Origin: JAEUQQ01 sp963697285
GTDB lineage: Bacteria > Acidobacteriota > Vicinamibacteria > Vicinamibacterales > JAFNAJ01
DNA: 64,000 nt
Assembly (NCBI GenBank): GCA_963697285.1
Contig: CAVONI010000001.1
Coordinates: forward strand, 434,001 to 498,000
Direction: 5' to 3'
Shown: piece by piece, positions 10,983 through 20,291 of the stretch
Position numbering within the stretch: the stretch's first letter is position 1
How the letters are laid out: every line of letters starts with the position of its first letter
Notes under the pieces: generated by a model
Seen by the model: only the letters and a program-made list of their open reading frames with translations
The model's database searches: none
What the model was told of the DNA's origin: nothing
Made by a program: the position numbers and the translations under genes

Positions 10983-13175
10983 ATGTCCGCGCACCCGTTG
11001 GCCTCGACGTTCGCCGCGCTCGCTCGTGGCGTCCATTCCGACCCGTTCAGCGTCCTCGGGCCGCACGCACACGGAGCTGGCGTGATCATCCGGACGATCC
11101 AGCCACACGCATCCGCAGTGTGCGTTGTCGACACAGCGGGCCGCGCGCATCCGATGACCCGCGTGCATGCCGACGGTGTCTTCGAGGCCAGTATCGGCGA
11201 CATGGCGCCAGGCGACGCCTACCGCCTCCGTGTCACGCGCGGCGACGGGTCGAGTGACGATCACGACGATCCCTACCGCTTCGGGCAGGTGATGGGCGAC
11301 ATCGACCTGCACCTGTTCGCCGAGGGCACGCTGCGGCGGGCCTACGACGTGTTCGGCTCGCGCATCATGACGATGGCGGGCGTCGCAGGGACGTATTTCG
11401 CGGTGTGGGCGCCGAACGCGTCGCGCGTGTCGGTGGTCGGCGACTTCAACGCCTGGGACGGCCGTGTGCACGTCATGCGTCGCCTCGTGCCGAGCGGCGT
11501 GTGGGAGTTGTTCATCCCCGGCATCGCGCCGGGCGCCACCTACAAGTACGAGGTGCGGTCGCCGTACGGCGTGCCTGTGCTGAAGGCCGATCCCTTTGCG
11601 CGGTATGCCGAGATCCCGCCGGCCACCGCGTCGGTGGTGTGGGATGCCCCCGCGTATGCGTGGCGCGACCGCGAGTGGCTCGACGCGCGCGCCGCTGCCG
11701 GGCCGTGGTTCGAGCGGCCGGTCGCGATCTACGAAATGCACCTGGGATCGTGGATGCGCGCCGACGACGGCGTGACCTTCCTGACGTACCGGGAGCTGGC
11801 TGCGAAGCTGGTGCCGTACCTGCGCGACATGGGGTTCACGCACATCGAGTTGATGCCGGTGCTCGAGCATCCCTACACCGGCTCGTGGGGCTACCAGGTC
11901 ACGGGGTTCTTCGCGCCGACCTCGCGGTTCGGCACGCCCGACGACTTCAAGTTCTTCGTGGACGAGTGCCACGTGCACGGCATCGGCGTGCTGCTCGACT
12001 GGGTGCCGGGACACTTCCCGAAGGATGCGCACGGGCTGGCCCGGTTCGACGGGACGGCGCTGTACGAGCACGAGGATCCGCGCCAGGGCGAGCACCAGGA
12101 CTGGGGCACGCTCATCTTCAACTACGGCCGCAACGAAGTGCGCACGTTCCTGATCAACTCCGCGCTGTTCTGGCTCGGCGAGTACCACCTCGACGGGCTG
12201 CGTGTCGACGCGGTGGCCTCGATGCTCTACCTCGACTACTCGCGCAGCGCGGGCCAGTGGGTGCCGAACCGGTACGGTGGCCGCGAGAACCTCGAAGCGG
12301 TGGCCTTCATCCGCCAACTGAACGAGGTCGCGCACACCGAACACGCGGGCACGATGATGATCGCGGAGGAATCGACCTCGTGGCCCGGCGTGAGCCGCCC
12401 GGTGTACGTGGGCGGGCTTGGCTTCACCTACAAGTGGAACATGGGGTGGATGCACGACATGCTGCAGTACGTGAAGTGCGACCCCATCCACCGCCGCTGG
12501 GAGCACAACAAGGTCACGTTCTCGATGATCTACGCGTACAGCGAGAACTTCATCCTGCCCTTCTCGCACGACGAGGTCGTGCACGGCAAGGGCTCGATGC
12601 TCGGCAAGATGGCGGGCGACGAGTGGCAGCGCGCCGCCACGCTCCGCGCGCTCTACGCGTACATGTACTCGCATCCCGGCAAGAAGCTGCTCTTCATGGG
12701 CGACGAGTTCGCGGTGCGGGAGGAATGGAACAGCGAGGCGAGCCTGCCGTGGCAGGCGGCCGACGTGATGCCCCACCTCGGCGTGTCGCGCTTCACGCGC
12801 GATCTCAACCGGGTCTACAGGCAGGAGCCCGCGCTGTTCGAGCTCGACTTCGACCCCGCGGGCTTCCAGTGGATCGACGCCAACGACAACGAGAACAGCG
12901 TGTTCTCGTTCATGCGCGTTGATCGCGGTGGCCACGAGGTCGTCGTCGTGGTGCTGAACTTCACCCCGGTGGTCAGGACGGGTTACCGGATCGGCGTGCC
13001 GCAGCCAGGCACATATCGAGAGGTCCTCAACAGCGACGCCGCCGCGTACGGGGGCACCAACGTCGGCAACCTGGGCGTGGTGACGGCCGAACCGGTTGCC
13101 GTGCACGGCCGCGCGCAGTCGATTGCGCTCACGCTGCCGCCGCTCGCGGCGCTGTACCTGAAGTGGCAGCGGTAG
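10983..13175 (+). CDS. glgB: 1,4-alpha-glucan branching enzyme
   Basis: A 730-residue GH13 enzyme of normal GlgB length. It has an N-terminal CBM48-like module (AVWAPNASRVSVVGDFNAWDG at about 140-160) and then the (beta/alpha)8 core. The core carries the catalytic nucleophile Asp at about residue 409 in DGLRVDAVASMLYLDYSR and the acid/base Glu at about 462 in IAEESTSWPG. Also present are the GlgB-typical HDEVVHGKGSM segment and a C-terminal beta domain ending LYLKWQR. It transfers alpha-1,4-glucan segments to alpha-1,6 branches during glycogen synthesis in the cytoplasm. No other glycogen gene is adjacent. It is divergently arranged with the protease gene across ~100 bp. The reading frame is intact. 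Confidence 0.97.
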   Translation: MSAHPLASTFAALARGVHSDPFSVLGPHAHGAGVIIRTIQPHASAVCVVDTAGRAHPMTRVHADGVFEASIGDMAPGDAYRLRVTRGDGSSDDHDDPYRFGQVMGDIDLHLFAEGTLRRAYDVFGSRIMTMAGVAGTYFAVWAPNASRVSVVGDFNAWDGRVHVMRRLVPSGVWELFIPGIAPGATYKYEVRSPYGVPVLKADPFARYAEIPPATASVVWDAPAYAWRDREWLDARAAAGPWFERPVAIYEMHLGSWMRADDGVTFLTYRELAAKLVPYLRDMGFTHIELMPVLEHPYTGSWGYQVTGFFAPTSRFGTPDDFKFFVDECHVHGIGVLLDWVPGHFPKDAHGLARFDGTALYEHEDPRQGEHQDWGTLIFNYGRNEVRTFLINSALFWLGEYHLDGLRVDAVASMLYLDYSRSAGQWVPNRYGGRENLEAVAFIRQLNEVAHTEHAGTMMIAEESTSWPGVSRPVYVGGLGFTYKWNMGWMHDMLQYVKCDPIHRRWEHNKVTFSMIYAYSENFILPFSHDEVVHGKGSMLGKMAGDEWQRAATLRALYAYMYSHPGKKLLFMGDEFAVREEWNSEASLPWQAADVMPHLGVSRFTRDLNRVYRQEPALFELDFDPAGFQWIDANDNENSVFSFMRVDRGGHEVVVVVLNFTPVVRTGYRIGVPQPGTYREVLNSDAAAYGGTNVGNLGVVTAEPVAVHGRAQSIALTLPPLAALYLKWQR

Positions 13176-13248
13176 GGCGGCACACGGCCACCGAACAGGT
13201 CACCGAAGGCGTCAGGCGTCGGGCCGCGCGGGGCCGAGGCCATCGGCG

Positions 13249-13929
13249 TCATTCGGGGGCACGGTCGTAGACCTTCTTCACTTCCATGGGACGCCGGGCC
13301 ATCGGCATGTTCGCCACGTAGGTGACGACGAGCCGCGTCGACGTGCCATCCGCCGCGGATTCGAGAGCGAATCGGCGCTCGACCTTGATCCCGTCCTTCG
13401 TCGTCGTCTCGACGCGGAGCACGCCGTCCTTCCACGCGGCGCGGTTCGTGACGTCGCCGGCGTCAAGCGTGTGCGGGTATTTCTTGCCGTCGGCCACGAG
13501 GCGCTCGCGGCTGCCGTCGGGCGCTTCGATGACGACGGTGTTCCCGTCGTTCGCGATGGAGAGATGTTCGGGGGCGTCCATCAGCTCGCGCATCGTGTCG
13601 CGCGCCCGGCGCATGCGCTCGGGATCCATCCCGGCGCCTCCGGCGCCCGACATCGGACCGCCTCCAGGGCGCCCACCTCCCATGCCACCCATGGCGCCGC
13701 CTCCGCCGCCCATCCCGCCCCCGACGGGGCCTGTCGGGCGGGTGCCATCCTCCATCCCGCCGCGTGGCGGCTCCTGGCTCAGGCCGGGGTTGAGGGTCCA
13801 TGACCCCGACAGGTCGCGGGATGCCGGCCCGGCGGCAGGCAGGGTGGCGACGAGCGGGGCGGCGATGCACAGCGACGCGGCGAGTGCCGATGGCAGCAGC
13901 GAGGCGAACCGGCGGGCGACTGGCGACAT
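13249..13929 (-). CDS. Secreted protein with Gly/Met-rich linker
   Basis: A 226-residue protein with a signal peptide (about residues 1-35, ending near AAGPASRD). A strongly Gly/Met/Pro-rich low-complexity stretch (about residues 60-110) follows. The C-terminal beta-rich region includes LSIANDGNTVVIEAPDGSRERL and ETTTKDGIKVERRF, and resembles small secreted proteins common in acidobacterial genomes that lack an assigned function. A longer upstream extension in the same frame has no signal peptide and overlaps the divergent OPT gene, so the ATG at 13929 is preferred. The role is unknown. Confidence 0.7.
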   Translation of the reverse strand: MSPVARRFASLLPSALAASLCIAAPLVATLPAAGPASRDLSGSWTLNPGLSQEPPRGGMEDGTRPTGPVGGGMGGGGGAMGGMGGGRPGGGPMSGAGGAGMDPERMRRARDTMRELMDAPEHLSIANDGNTVVIEAPDGSRERLVADGKKYPHTLDAGDVTNRAAWKDGVLRVETTTKDGIKVERRFALESAADGTSTRLVVTYVANMPMARRPMEVKKVYDRAPE

Positions 13930-14061
13930 GAGAGACCTCGTGGCAGACCTGCGAGACGTCACTATTCTGCATCCTTGACGTCGTTGCCTCTGGCCCGGCC
14001 ATTCCCCATACAATACGCACCGTCGAACGCCGTCTTCCCCTTCAGCGCCACGGTGCCCTCC

Positions 14062-16059
14062 ATGTCTACCCCCGACACGTCGACCACGCGCCTGCCAGAC
14101 AACGCCTACGTTCCGCTGAAGCCCGGCGAGGTCTACCAGCCCATCGTCCCGGCGTCGGTGCGTGAACCCGAGGCGTCGACCAGATCGATCGTCGTCGGGT
14201 TGATCCTGTGCGTCGTCTTCACGGTGGCGTCGGCCTACTCGGGCCTCAAGGTGGGCCAGGTGATGGAGGCGTCGATCCCGATCTCGATTCTCGCGATCGG
14301 GCTCGCGCGGGTCTACAAGCGACGGTCGTCGCTGCTCGAGAACGTCATCCTGACCAACATCGGCGGGACGTCGGGATCCGTCGTGGCGGGCGCGATCTTC
14401 ACGCTGCCGGCGTTGTACATCCTGCAGCTCAATCCGCATCCGTTGCAGTCGGTGTTCATCTGCCTGGCAGGGGGGTGCCTCGGCGTCCTGTTCCTCATCC
14501 CGCTGCGACGCTACTTCGTGCGCGAGACGCACGGCGAGTTGCCGTTCCCCGAGGCCACGGCGATCACCGAGGTGCTGGTGACCGGCGAGCGCGGCGGTTC
14601 ACAGGCGCGCCTGCTGATCGAGGCCACGTTGATCGCGGGCGTCTACGACTTCTTCGTGACGACCTTCCAGGTGTGGAAGGAGTACATCAACCTGCGCTTC
14701 GTGCCGGCCATCGACGCGCTGGCAGAGCGGGCGCGGATCGTCATCAGCTTCGACGCCGTCGCCTTCATCCTGGGGCTCGGCTACGTGATGGGGCTGCGGT
14801 CGTCGATGATCCTGGTCGCGGGCGGCGTGCTCTCGAACTTCGTGCTGGTGCCGCTGATCTGGATGATCGGAAGCAGCATCACCGACGCGCCGGTGTACCC
14901 GGCGACCATCCCGCTGGCGCAGATGACGGCCGAGCAGATCTTCCGCGGCTACGTGCGCTTCATCGGGGTCGGTGCGATTGCCGCGGCGGGGATCTTCGGC
15001 ATCCTGAAGTCGCTGCGTGTGATCGCGGCGTCGTTCTCGATCGCGGCCAGGACGTTCAGTGGTTCGCACGTGGCGAGCACCGAGCGTACCGACGTCGACC
15101 TGCCGTTTGCGCAGATGCTGATGGGTGTGATCGCGTTCGCCCTGGCGATCGCCGCGTTCTTCGGCATGCTCTCGACGTCACCGATGCACATCCTGCTCGG
15201 CGTGGTGCTGACGCTCGGGTTCTCGTTCTTCTTCGTGTCGGTGGCGGCGAACGCGATCGCGACGACGGCACGCAATCCCGTCTCGGGGATGACGATGCTG
15301 ACGATCATCGTGTCGTCGATCGTGCTGTTGCGTTTTGGCGTGTCGGGGCAGAGCGGCATGTTCTTCGTGATGGCGATCGCGGGGATGGTCTGCACGTCGC
15401 TGTCGATGTCTGGACAGACGATCACCGACCTGAAGACGGGGTACTGGCTGGGGTCGACGCCGGCGACGCAGCAGAAGGTGAAGTTCCTGGGGGTGATTGC
15501 GGCGTCGGTGGCGGCCGGGCTGTCGATCGTGCTGCTGGCGCAGGCGTTCCAGTTTGGTGAAGCGGCGCCTGGCGACACGCGAGCGGTGCTCGCCTCGCCG
15601 CAGGCGTCGATCATGAAGGCGCTGGTGGAAGGGTTCATGAGCCAGCAACCGGTGGCGTTCGCGCTGTTCGGCGCCGGGGCGATGGTAGCGGTGATCATGG
15701 AGATGCTGGGCGTGCCGGCGCTGGTGTTCGCGCTGGGGATGTACCTGCCGCTGGAACTGAACCTGCCGGCGCTGGTGGGCGGCGTGCTGGCGCACTTCAT
15801 CGGCAAGCGCGCCGACGTGGCCGGCGAGCGCGGCCGCGACTTCCGCGAGCGCGGCGTCATCATCGCGTCGGGCCTGATGGCCGGCGGCGCGCTTGGCGGC
15901 GTGTTGGGCGCTGCGCTGCGCCTGTTCGGCTGGTACCGCGAAGACCTGATCCAGACCCCGTTCTACGCCAACGAGCCCATCTCCCAGACCATCTCGCTGC
16001 TGATGTTCGTCGCCCTGTGCGCCCACCTCTGGTGGCACTCCCTCTATCGCAAGTCCTAG
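14062..16059 (+). CDS. OPT family oligopeptide transporter
   Basis: A 665-residue polytopic membrane protein with roughly 14-16 hydrophobic segments. OPT hallmarks are visible: an N-terminal YVPLKPGEVYQPIVPA lead-in, SAYSGLKVGQVMEASIPISI in the first membrane hairpin, NIGGTSGSVVAGAIFTLPAL, and GELPFPEATAITEVL. The family imports oligopeptides or metal-chelate complexes with protons. The ATG at 14062 starts the conserved N-terminal region; the frame is open further upstream without family similarity. An REP-type repeat lies just after the stop, and no operon partner is adjacent. Confidence 0.93.
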   Translation: MSTPDTSTTRLPDNAYVPLKPGEVYQPIVPASVREPEASTRSIVVGLILCVVFTVASAYSGLKVGQVMEASIPISILAIGLARVYKRRSSLLENVILTNIGGTSGSVVAGAIFTLPALYILQLNPHPLQSVFICLAGGCLGVLFLIPLRRYFVRETHGELPFPEATAITEVLVTGERGGSQARLLIEATLIAGVYDFFVTTFQVWKEYINLRFVPAIDALAERARIVISFDAVAFILGLGYVMGLRSSMILVAGGVLSNFVLVPLIWMIGSSITDAPVYPATIPLAQMTAEQIFRGYVRFIGVGAIAAAGIFGILKSLRVIAASFSIAARTFSGSHVASTERTDVDLPFAQMLMGVIAFALAIAAFFGMLSTSPMHILLGVVLTLGFSFFFVSVAANAIATTARNPVSGMTMLTIIVSSIVLLRFGVSGQSGMFFVMAIAGMVCTSLSMSGQTITDLKTGYWLGSTPATQQKVKFLGVIAASVAAGLSIVLLAQAFQFGEAAPGDTRAVLASPQASIMKALVEGFMSQQPVAFALFGAGAMVAVIMEMLGVPALVFALGMYLPLELNLPALVGGVLAHFIGKRADVAGERGRDFRERGVIIASGLMAGGALGGVLGAALRLFGWYREDLIQTPFYANEPISQTISLLMFVALCAHLWWHSLYRKS

Positions 16060-16092
16060 CCCCGACGAACAGAAGGGGCCGTCGACGAACAG

Positions 16093-16147
16093 AAGGGGTC
16101 GTGTCTTTCATTGCTGCATTTTGCTGCAATGCAAGACGTGACCCCTT
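16093..16147. repeat. REP/MITE-like inverted repeat, copy 1
   Basis: Imperfect inverted repeat with arms starting aaggggtcgtgtctt and ending caagacgtgacccctt, around a gctgca..tgctgc centre, just past the OPT stop. A 17-base direct repeat (gacgaacagaagggg plus two bases) at 16064 and 16084 abuts its left end. It belongs to the same family as the copies at 16235, 32418, 33353 and 41559. Confidence 0.75.
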
Positions 16148-16234
16148 CGTGCGTTTCCCGCCCCGACGCGCCCCGACGGGCCGCGACGCTTGGCCGCGTG
16201 TGCGCGAATAATGGCGCATTCTGCGCAGAGGGGT

Positions 16235-16300
16235 GGGGTCAGGTCTTGCGTTTTGCTGCAATGAAAGACGTGACCCCTACGGGGCTTGACCCCTACGGGG
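16235..16300. repeat. REP/MITE-like inverted repeat, copy 2, with duplicated end
   Basis: It runs from ggggtcaggtcttgcg to gaaagacgtgacccc. The right end continues with a tandem duplication of tgacccctacgggg. The stop codon of the serine hydrolase gene on the minus strand (16293-16295) lies inside this duplicated end. Confidence 0.7.
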
Positions 16301-17501
16301 TTTTCGCGGCGAGGATGCGCTGCACGAGGCCGTCGAGGGCGCTGCTCTCGATCCAGCGGGCGACGACCACCAGGTCGTTGACGGGATCGCAGTAGATCAC
16401 GTTGGTGCCGTTGCCTAGGTGATACCAGACCTCGGCCGGGGCGCTCGGCAACGCCTTGCGGTCGGTGTTGAGGAAGTAGTTCATGTAGCCGTACAGCGGG
16501 TTGGCCCCACCGGGCGTCCGCGCCTGGCGGACCCACTGCTCCGACAACAGCTGCGCGCCACCCCACTTGCCGTTGCGCAGGGTCAGCAGCCCGAACCGCG
16601 CCATGTCTTCGGCGTTGATGAACATCCCCCCGCCCCAGTGACCGCCGCCGCCCACCGCGTGCATCATCACGCCGTCGATGTTCACCCACGCGGCGTCGTA
16701 CCCCTGCCACTGCCACGACCGCGACGCGCCGATCGGATCCATGATCTGCTCGCGCAGCACCTGCGGCAGCGGACGCCGCCACACGTGCAACGCCGCCAGC
16801 GCGAGCGCGTTCACGCGGACGTCGTTGTACTTGTAGACCGTCCCCGGCGCATTCCGCGGCCGCGTCATCCACGTCGACGCATCGCCCTGCGGGCGGTCGG
16901 CCCAGTCGGGCTTGCCCCAGAGCGTGCCCTCCCAGTCGCTGGTCTGGCGGAGCAGGTGATCCCACGTGATGGCGCGGTTGTGCTCGGAGGCAAACTCCGG
17001 GATGGGCACCGACACCGACACCCGCTCGTTCACGTCCCGGAGCAGGCCCCGGTCGAACGCGAGACCGACGACCGTCGAGACGAAGCTCTTGGTGACGCTG
17101 AACGTCATGTCGACGCGCGCCGGCTCGCCCCACTCGGCGACGATGTAGCCCTTGTGGATGACGAGGCCCGACGCAGGTCCGCGCTCCTTCAACGGGCCAA
17201 TGGGCGCGTCGTACGGCTCGCGTCCCCACTGGAGGTAGTGCGCGACGGCCAGGTCGCGCGGGCTCTTGCTCTCCTGCTGCTGCGCGAACGCCACGGCCTC
17301 GGCGATCTTCGCCCCGTCGAACCCGGCGTCGGCGGGCGCGCGGTGCTCCCACGCACCCCGGGGCGGAACGTACGGCGCAGCAACGGCCGCGGCGGGAGGC
17401 GCGGTCGTGGCCCGGCGTGCCTGCGCCGCCACCGGCAGCGCGGCGACAGACAGCATCAGGGTCGACAGGAGGACGCGGCAGACCACGAGTCGGATGCGCA
17501 T
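16293..17501 (-). CDS. Exported serine hydrolase, class C beta-lactamase/esterase family
   Basis: A 402-residue protein with a cleavable signal peptide ending near LPVAAQA. It has the penicillin-binding-protein/beta-lactamase fold. The S-x-x-K motif is SVTK in MTFSVTKSFVSTVVG, a Y-x-N element lies in VYKYNDVRVNALAL, and a Gly-rich GGGHWGGGMFINAEDMARFG segment occupies the position of the third motif. Members are usually esterases, D-aminopeptidases or transpeptidase-like enzymes rather than antibiotic-resistance beta-lactamases, and the substrate cannot be told here. It is convergent with the OPT gene across two REP repeats and intact. Confidence 0.9.
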   Translation of the reverse strand: MRIRLVVCRVLLSTLMLSVAALPVAAQARRATTAPPAAAVAAPYVPPRGAWEHRAPADAGFDGAKIAEAVAFAQQQESKSPRDLAVAHYLQWGREPYDAPIGPLKERGPASGLVIHKGYIVAEWGEPARVDMTFSVTKSFVSTVVGLAFDRGLLRDVNERVSVSVPIPEFASEHNRAITWDHLLRQTSDWEGTLWGKPDWADRPQGDASTWMTRPRNAPGTVYKYNDVRVNALALAALHVWRRPLPQVLREQIMDPIGASRSWQWQGYDAAWVNIDGVMMHAVGGGGHWGGGMFINAEDMARFGLLTLRNGKWGGAQLLSEQWVRQARTPGGANPLYGYMNYFLNTDRKALPSAPAEVWYHLGNGTNVIYCDPVNDLVVVARWIESSALDGLVQRILAAKTP

Positions 17502-17624
17502 GGCGAGAATCTATCACCGCGCGACAATTGGCAGGGGCAGGGGATGGGCGACATCCCTGCGGGGCGCATGACGGACCCGCGCCTCCGGTTACAATCACCG
17601 CGCCACCATCCAGAAGGACAGCCC

Positions 17625-19604
17625 ATGATGCTCAGCTCCATCCGCCGCACCGTACTCCTCGTCGCGCTTGCCCTCACCCTCGCCGCACCGCTGGCTTCGG
17701 CCCAGCCGCAGGGCGCGCTGTCACCACAGGACATCCAGCGGCGCCTGGATCTCGAGAAGGAACTCCAGTCCCTCGCCATCGTCGAGCGCCGGGTGATGAT
17801 GCCCATGCGCGACGGCGTCCGCCTCGCCACCGACATCTACCGCCCGAAGAACGCCACCGGCCCCGTGCCGATCGTCTTCGTGAAGACGCCCTACAACTTC
17901 AACTTCTGGGATGTCCGTAACGGCGTGCCGGCAGACATGAACAACATCCTGACGGCGATCAAGCGCGGCTACGCGTACGTCGGGCAGAACGAGCGCGGCC
18001 ACTTCTTCTCGGAGGGGAACTACGACATCCTCGGCGCCCCGATCACCGACGGCTACGACACGCTGGAGTGGCTGTCGAAGCAGCCGTGGTCGAACGGCAA
18101 GGTGGGAACGACCGGGTGCTCGTCGACCGCGGAGTGGCAGCCGGCCGTGGCGTCGCTGGGACACCCGGCGTTTGCCGCAATGAACGTCCAGGGATTCGGG
18201 GCCGGCGTCGGCAAGGTCGGGCCCTATTACGAGCAGGGCAACTGGTATCGCGGCGGCGCGGTGCAGATGCTGTTCATCACGTGGCTCTACGGCGAGCAGA
18301 ACCAGGTGCGCCCGATGTTCCCGCGCGACACGTCACAGGCTGACCTCATCGCCGCCTCCCGGCTCTTCGATCTCGCTCCGCGCATGCCGCCGGTCGACTG
18401 GAGCAAGGCGCTGTGGACGCTGCCTTCGCAGGACATCCTGAAGAACGTGCAGGGCCCGCGCGGGATCTTCGCCGACCGGATGCCCGTCGACACCGGCGGC
18501 GCGATGATGCAGCGCACGCCGAACGATCCGGCCTGGTACAAGGGCGGACTCTGGCACGAGACGATGCCGCTCAACGTGCCGGGGCTGTGGTTCATGTCGT
18601 GGTACGACGTGTCGGTCGGCCCGAACCTCGAGATGTTCAACCACGTCCGCAAGACGGCCCGGGGCGCGGTCGCCGATCAGCAGTGGGCGATCATCGCGCC
18701 GGTCGCGCACTGTTCGTACACGCGTGCGGCCGAGGACACGGTTGTCGGCGAGCGCAGCATGGGTGACGCGAGGCTCGACTACAACGAGATCGTGTACGGG
18801 TTCTTCGACAAGTTCCTCAAGGGTGAAACGGCCACGCGCCTCGACAAGCTGCCACGGGTCACCTACTTCACGATGGGCCTGAACAAGTGGCAGACGTCAG
18901 AGACGTGGCCGCCGGCGGGGGCGCAGCCGATGACGCTCTATCTCTCGAGCAACGGCAGCGCGAACTCGCTCTACGGCGACGGGGCGCTCGCCTCGGCTCC
19001 GCCGGCCACGGGCAAGCCCGACACGTTCGTGTACGACCCGCTGAACCCGGTGACCTCGTACGGCGGCAACGTGTGCTGCACGGGCACCGCCATCCAGGCG
19101 GGGTCGTTCGACCAGCGCAAGATGGAGAGCCGCGCAGACGTGCTCGTCTACACGTCTGAGGCGTTCACCGAGGGCCTCGAGGTGAGCGGCCCGATTACGC
19201 CGACGCTGTACGTCTCGTCAGACGCCAAGGACACCGACTTCACGGTGAAGGTGCTCGACGTCTATCCCGACGGGCGCGCCTACAACCTCGACGAGTCGAT
19301 CCAGCGGATGCGTTACCGCGACGGCTACGACAAGCCGGTCGTGTGGATGGAGAAGGACAAGGTCTACAAGGTGACGCTGCAGCCGCTCAACACGAGCAAC
19401 TACTTCGCCCCCGGCCACCGGCTGCGGATTGAAGTGTCGAGCAGCAACTTCCCCCGCTTCGACCGCAACCTGAACACGGGCGGCAACAACTACGACGAGG
19501 CCACCGGCGTGGTCGCGCGCAACGTCGTGCACCATTCGAAGCAATACCCGTCGAGCATCACGATCACGGTGGTGAAGAAAGCGGGGACGTCGTCGGCGAT
19601 GTAG
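17625..19604 (+). CDS. Exported CocE/NonD family hydrolase (X-prolyl dipeptidyl-peptidase type)
   Basis: A 659-residue protein with a signal peptide ending near LASAQPQ. The N-terminal alpha/beta hydrolase part starts at the family signature RDGVRLATDIYRP, and the nucleophile elbow is GTTGCSSTAEWQ. A C-terminal jelly-roll domain is marked by VSGPITPTLYVSSDAKDTDF and ends with APGHRLRIEVSSSNFPRFDRN. Members cleave acyl-ester or X-Pro peptide bonds. The start is the ATG at 17625, preceded by agaaggac; the open frame extends far upstream only as an antisense artefact of the serine hydrolase gene. A small membrane protein follows after 11 bases. Confidence 0.92.
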   Translation: MMLSSIRRTVLLVALALTLAAPLASAQPQGALSPQDIQRRLDLEKELQSLAIVERRVMMPMRDGVRLATDIYRPKNATGPVPIVFVKTPYNFNFWDVRNGVPADMNNILTAIKRGYAYVGQNERGHFFSEGNYDILGAPITDGYDTLEWLSKQPWSNGKVGTTGCSSTAEWQPAVASLGHPAFAAMNVQGFGAGVGKVGPYYEQGNWYRGGAVQMLFITWLYGEQNQVRPMFPRDTSQADLIAASRLFDLAPRMPPVDWSKALWTLPSQDILKNVQGPRGIFADRMPVDTGGAMMQRTPNDPAWYKGGLWHETMPLNVPGLWFMSWYDVSVGPNLEMFNHVRKTARGAVADQQWAIIAPVAHCSYTRAAEDTVVGERSMGDARLDYNEIVYGFFDKFLKGETATRLDKLPRVTYFTMGLNKWQTSETWPPAGAQPMTLYLSSNGSANSLYGDGALASAPPATGKPDTFVYDPLNPVTSYGGNVCCTGTAIQAGSFDQRKMESRADVLVYTSEAFTEGLEVSGPITPTLYVSSDAKDTDFTVKVLDVYPDGRAYNLDESIQRMRYRDGYDKPVVWMEKDKVYKVTLQPLNTSNYFAPGHRLRIEVSSSNFPRFDRNLNTGGNNYDEATGVVARNVVHHSKQYPSSITITVVKKAGTSSAM

Positions 19605-19615
19605 TCAATGGCACC

Positions 19616-19957
19616 ATGCCACCACGGATCGCACGGGTCATCCTCGGCGTGCTCTGTCCCGGATACCTGCTGATCTACCTTTTTGTGCTCGTCGTGGCCC
19701 TGGCGACGAGCGGGGCGGGCCTGGTCGGCTCGGGTGGCGCATGGTACGCCGCAATCGCGCCCGTGTTCTACGTCAGCCTGGCAGGCGCGTACGCCTACCG
19801 CCTCGTGTCCCGCCAGTTCCCGATGGCTGCATGGCTCGCGCTCCACGTGTTGATGCTGCCAGCGCTGGCCTATTCGTTCCTGGGGCTGGGCCTGCTCCTG
19901 CCGGTGTTCTCGGGCCTCTGGTGGTGGATGTCTCGCGAACAGGCCGAGCCGGCCTGA
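19616..19957 (+). CDS. Small integral membrane protein
   Basis: A 113-residue hydrophobic protein with about three membrane segments (roughly residues 8-33, 42-62 and 70-105). It starts 11 bases after the CocE-type gene and is probably co-transcribed with it. No family motif is recognised. Confidence 0.6.
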   Translation: MPPRIARVILGVLCPGYLLIYLFVLVVALATSGAGLVGSGGAWYAAIAPVFYVSLAGAYAYRLVSRQFPMAAWLALHVLMLPALAYSFLGLGLLLPVFSGLWWWMSREQAEPA

Positions 19958-19988
19958 CCGAGCGGCGGGCGTTCTGGACGGGCTGCCG

Positions 19989-20014
19989 TATACTGTAGTG
20001 TAAGCGACACGACA
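19989..20014 (+). promoter_or_regulatory. Promoter/operator of the toxin-antitoxin pair
   Basis: A -10-like tatact (19989-19994) runs into an inverted repeat, tgtagtgt (19994-20001) / acacgaca (20007-20014), with 7 of 8 positions matched and a 5-base spacer. The ribosome site aggagagg and the antitoxin ATG follow at once. RHH antitoxins normally repress their own promoter at such a palindrome, and that role is inferred here. Confidence 0.5.
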
Positions 20015-20024
20015 GGAGAGGTGC

Positions 20025-20291
20025 ATGCCCAAGCATGGAGGGTCGACGGTGCTGACGCTGCGAGTGCCGGATGCCGTGGATCGCCGCATTCAACAGGAGG
20101 CGCGGCGCACGCGGCGAACGAAGAGTGCTGTGATGCGCGACGCGCTGCAGCAGGCGTTCGGCGATGCGCCGCCGCCGGAGGATCCCGCCAAGGAGGCCCG
20201 CCGTCAGTCGCTGCTCGTGAGCGGTCGGGCGTCGGAGACAGACGCCATCGCATTCGTCGAGCACGCCGGCGACCAGCGGGGCTGGCGATGA
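20025..20291 (+). CDS. Ribbon-helix-helix antitoxin
   Basis: An 88-residue protein with an N-terminal ribbon-helix-helix (CopG/MetJ-type) signature. The beta strand STVLTLRVPDAVDRRIQQEA is followed by a helix with RTKSAVMRDALQQAF. The Arg/Glu-rich C-terminus would bind the toxin. Aggagagg lies just upstream of the ATG. The stop overlaps the toxin start as ATGA, the classic arrangement for translational coupling in type II systems. Confidence 0.85.
   Translation: MPKHGGSTVLTLRVPDAVDRRIQQEARRTRRTKSAVMRDALQQAFGDAPPPEDPAKEARRQSLLVSGRASETDAIAFVEHAGDQRGWR

Noticed and set aside
16293..17501. Calling the serine hydrolase an antibiotic-resistance beta-lactamase
   Set aside because: SxxK alone is shared by esterases and transpeptidase-like enzymes, and there is no supporting context.
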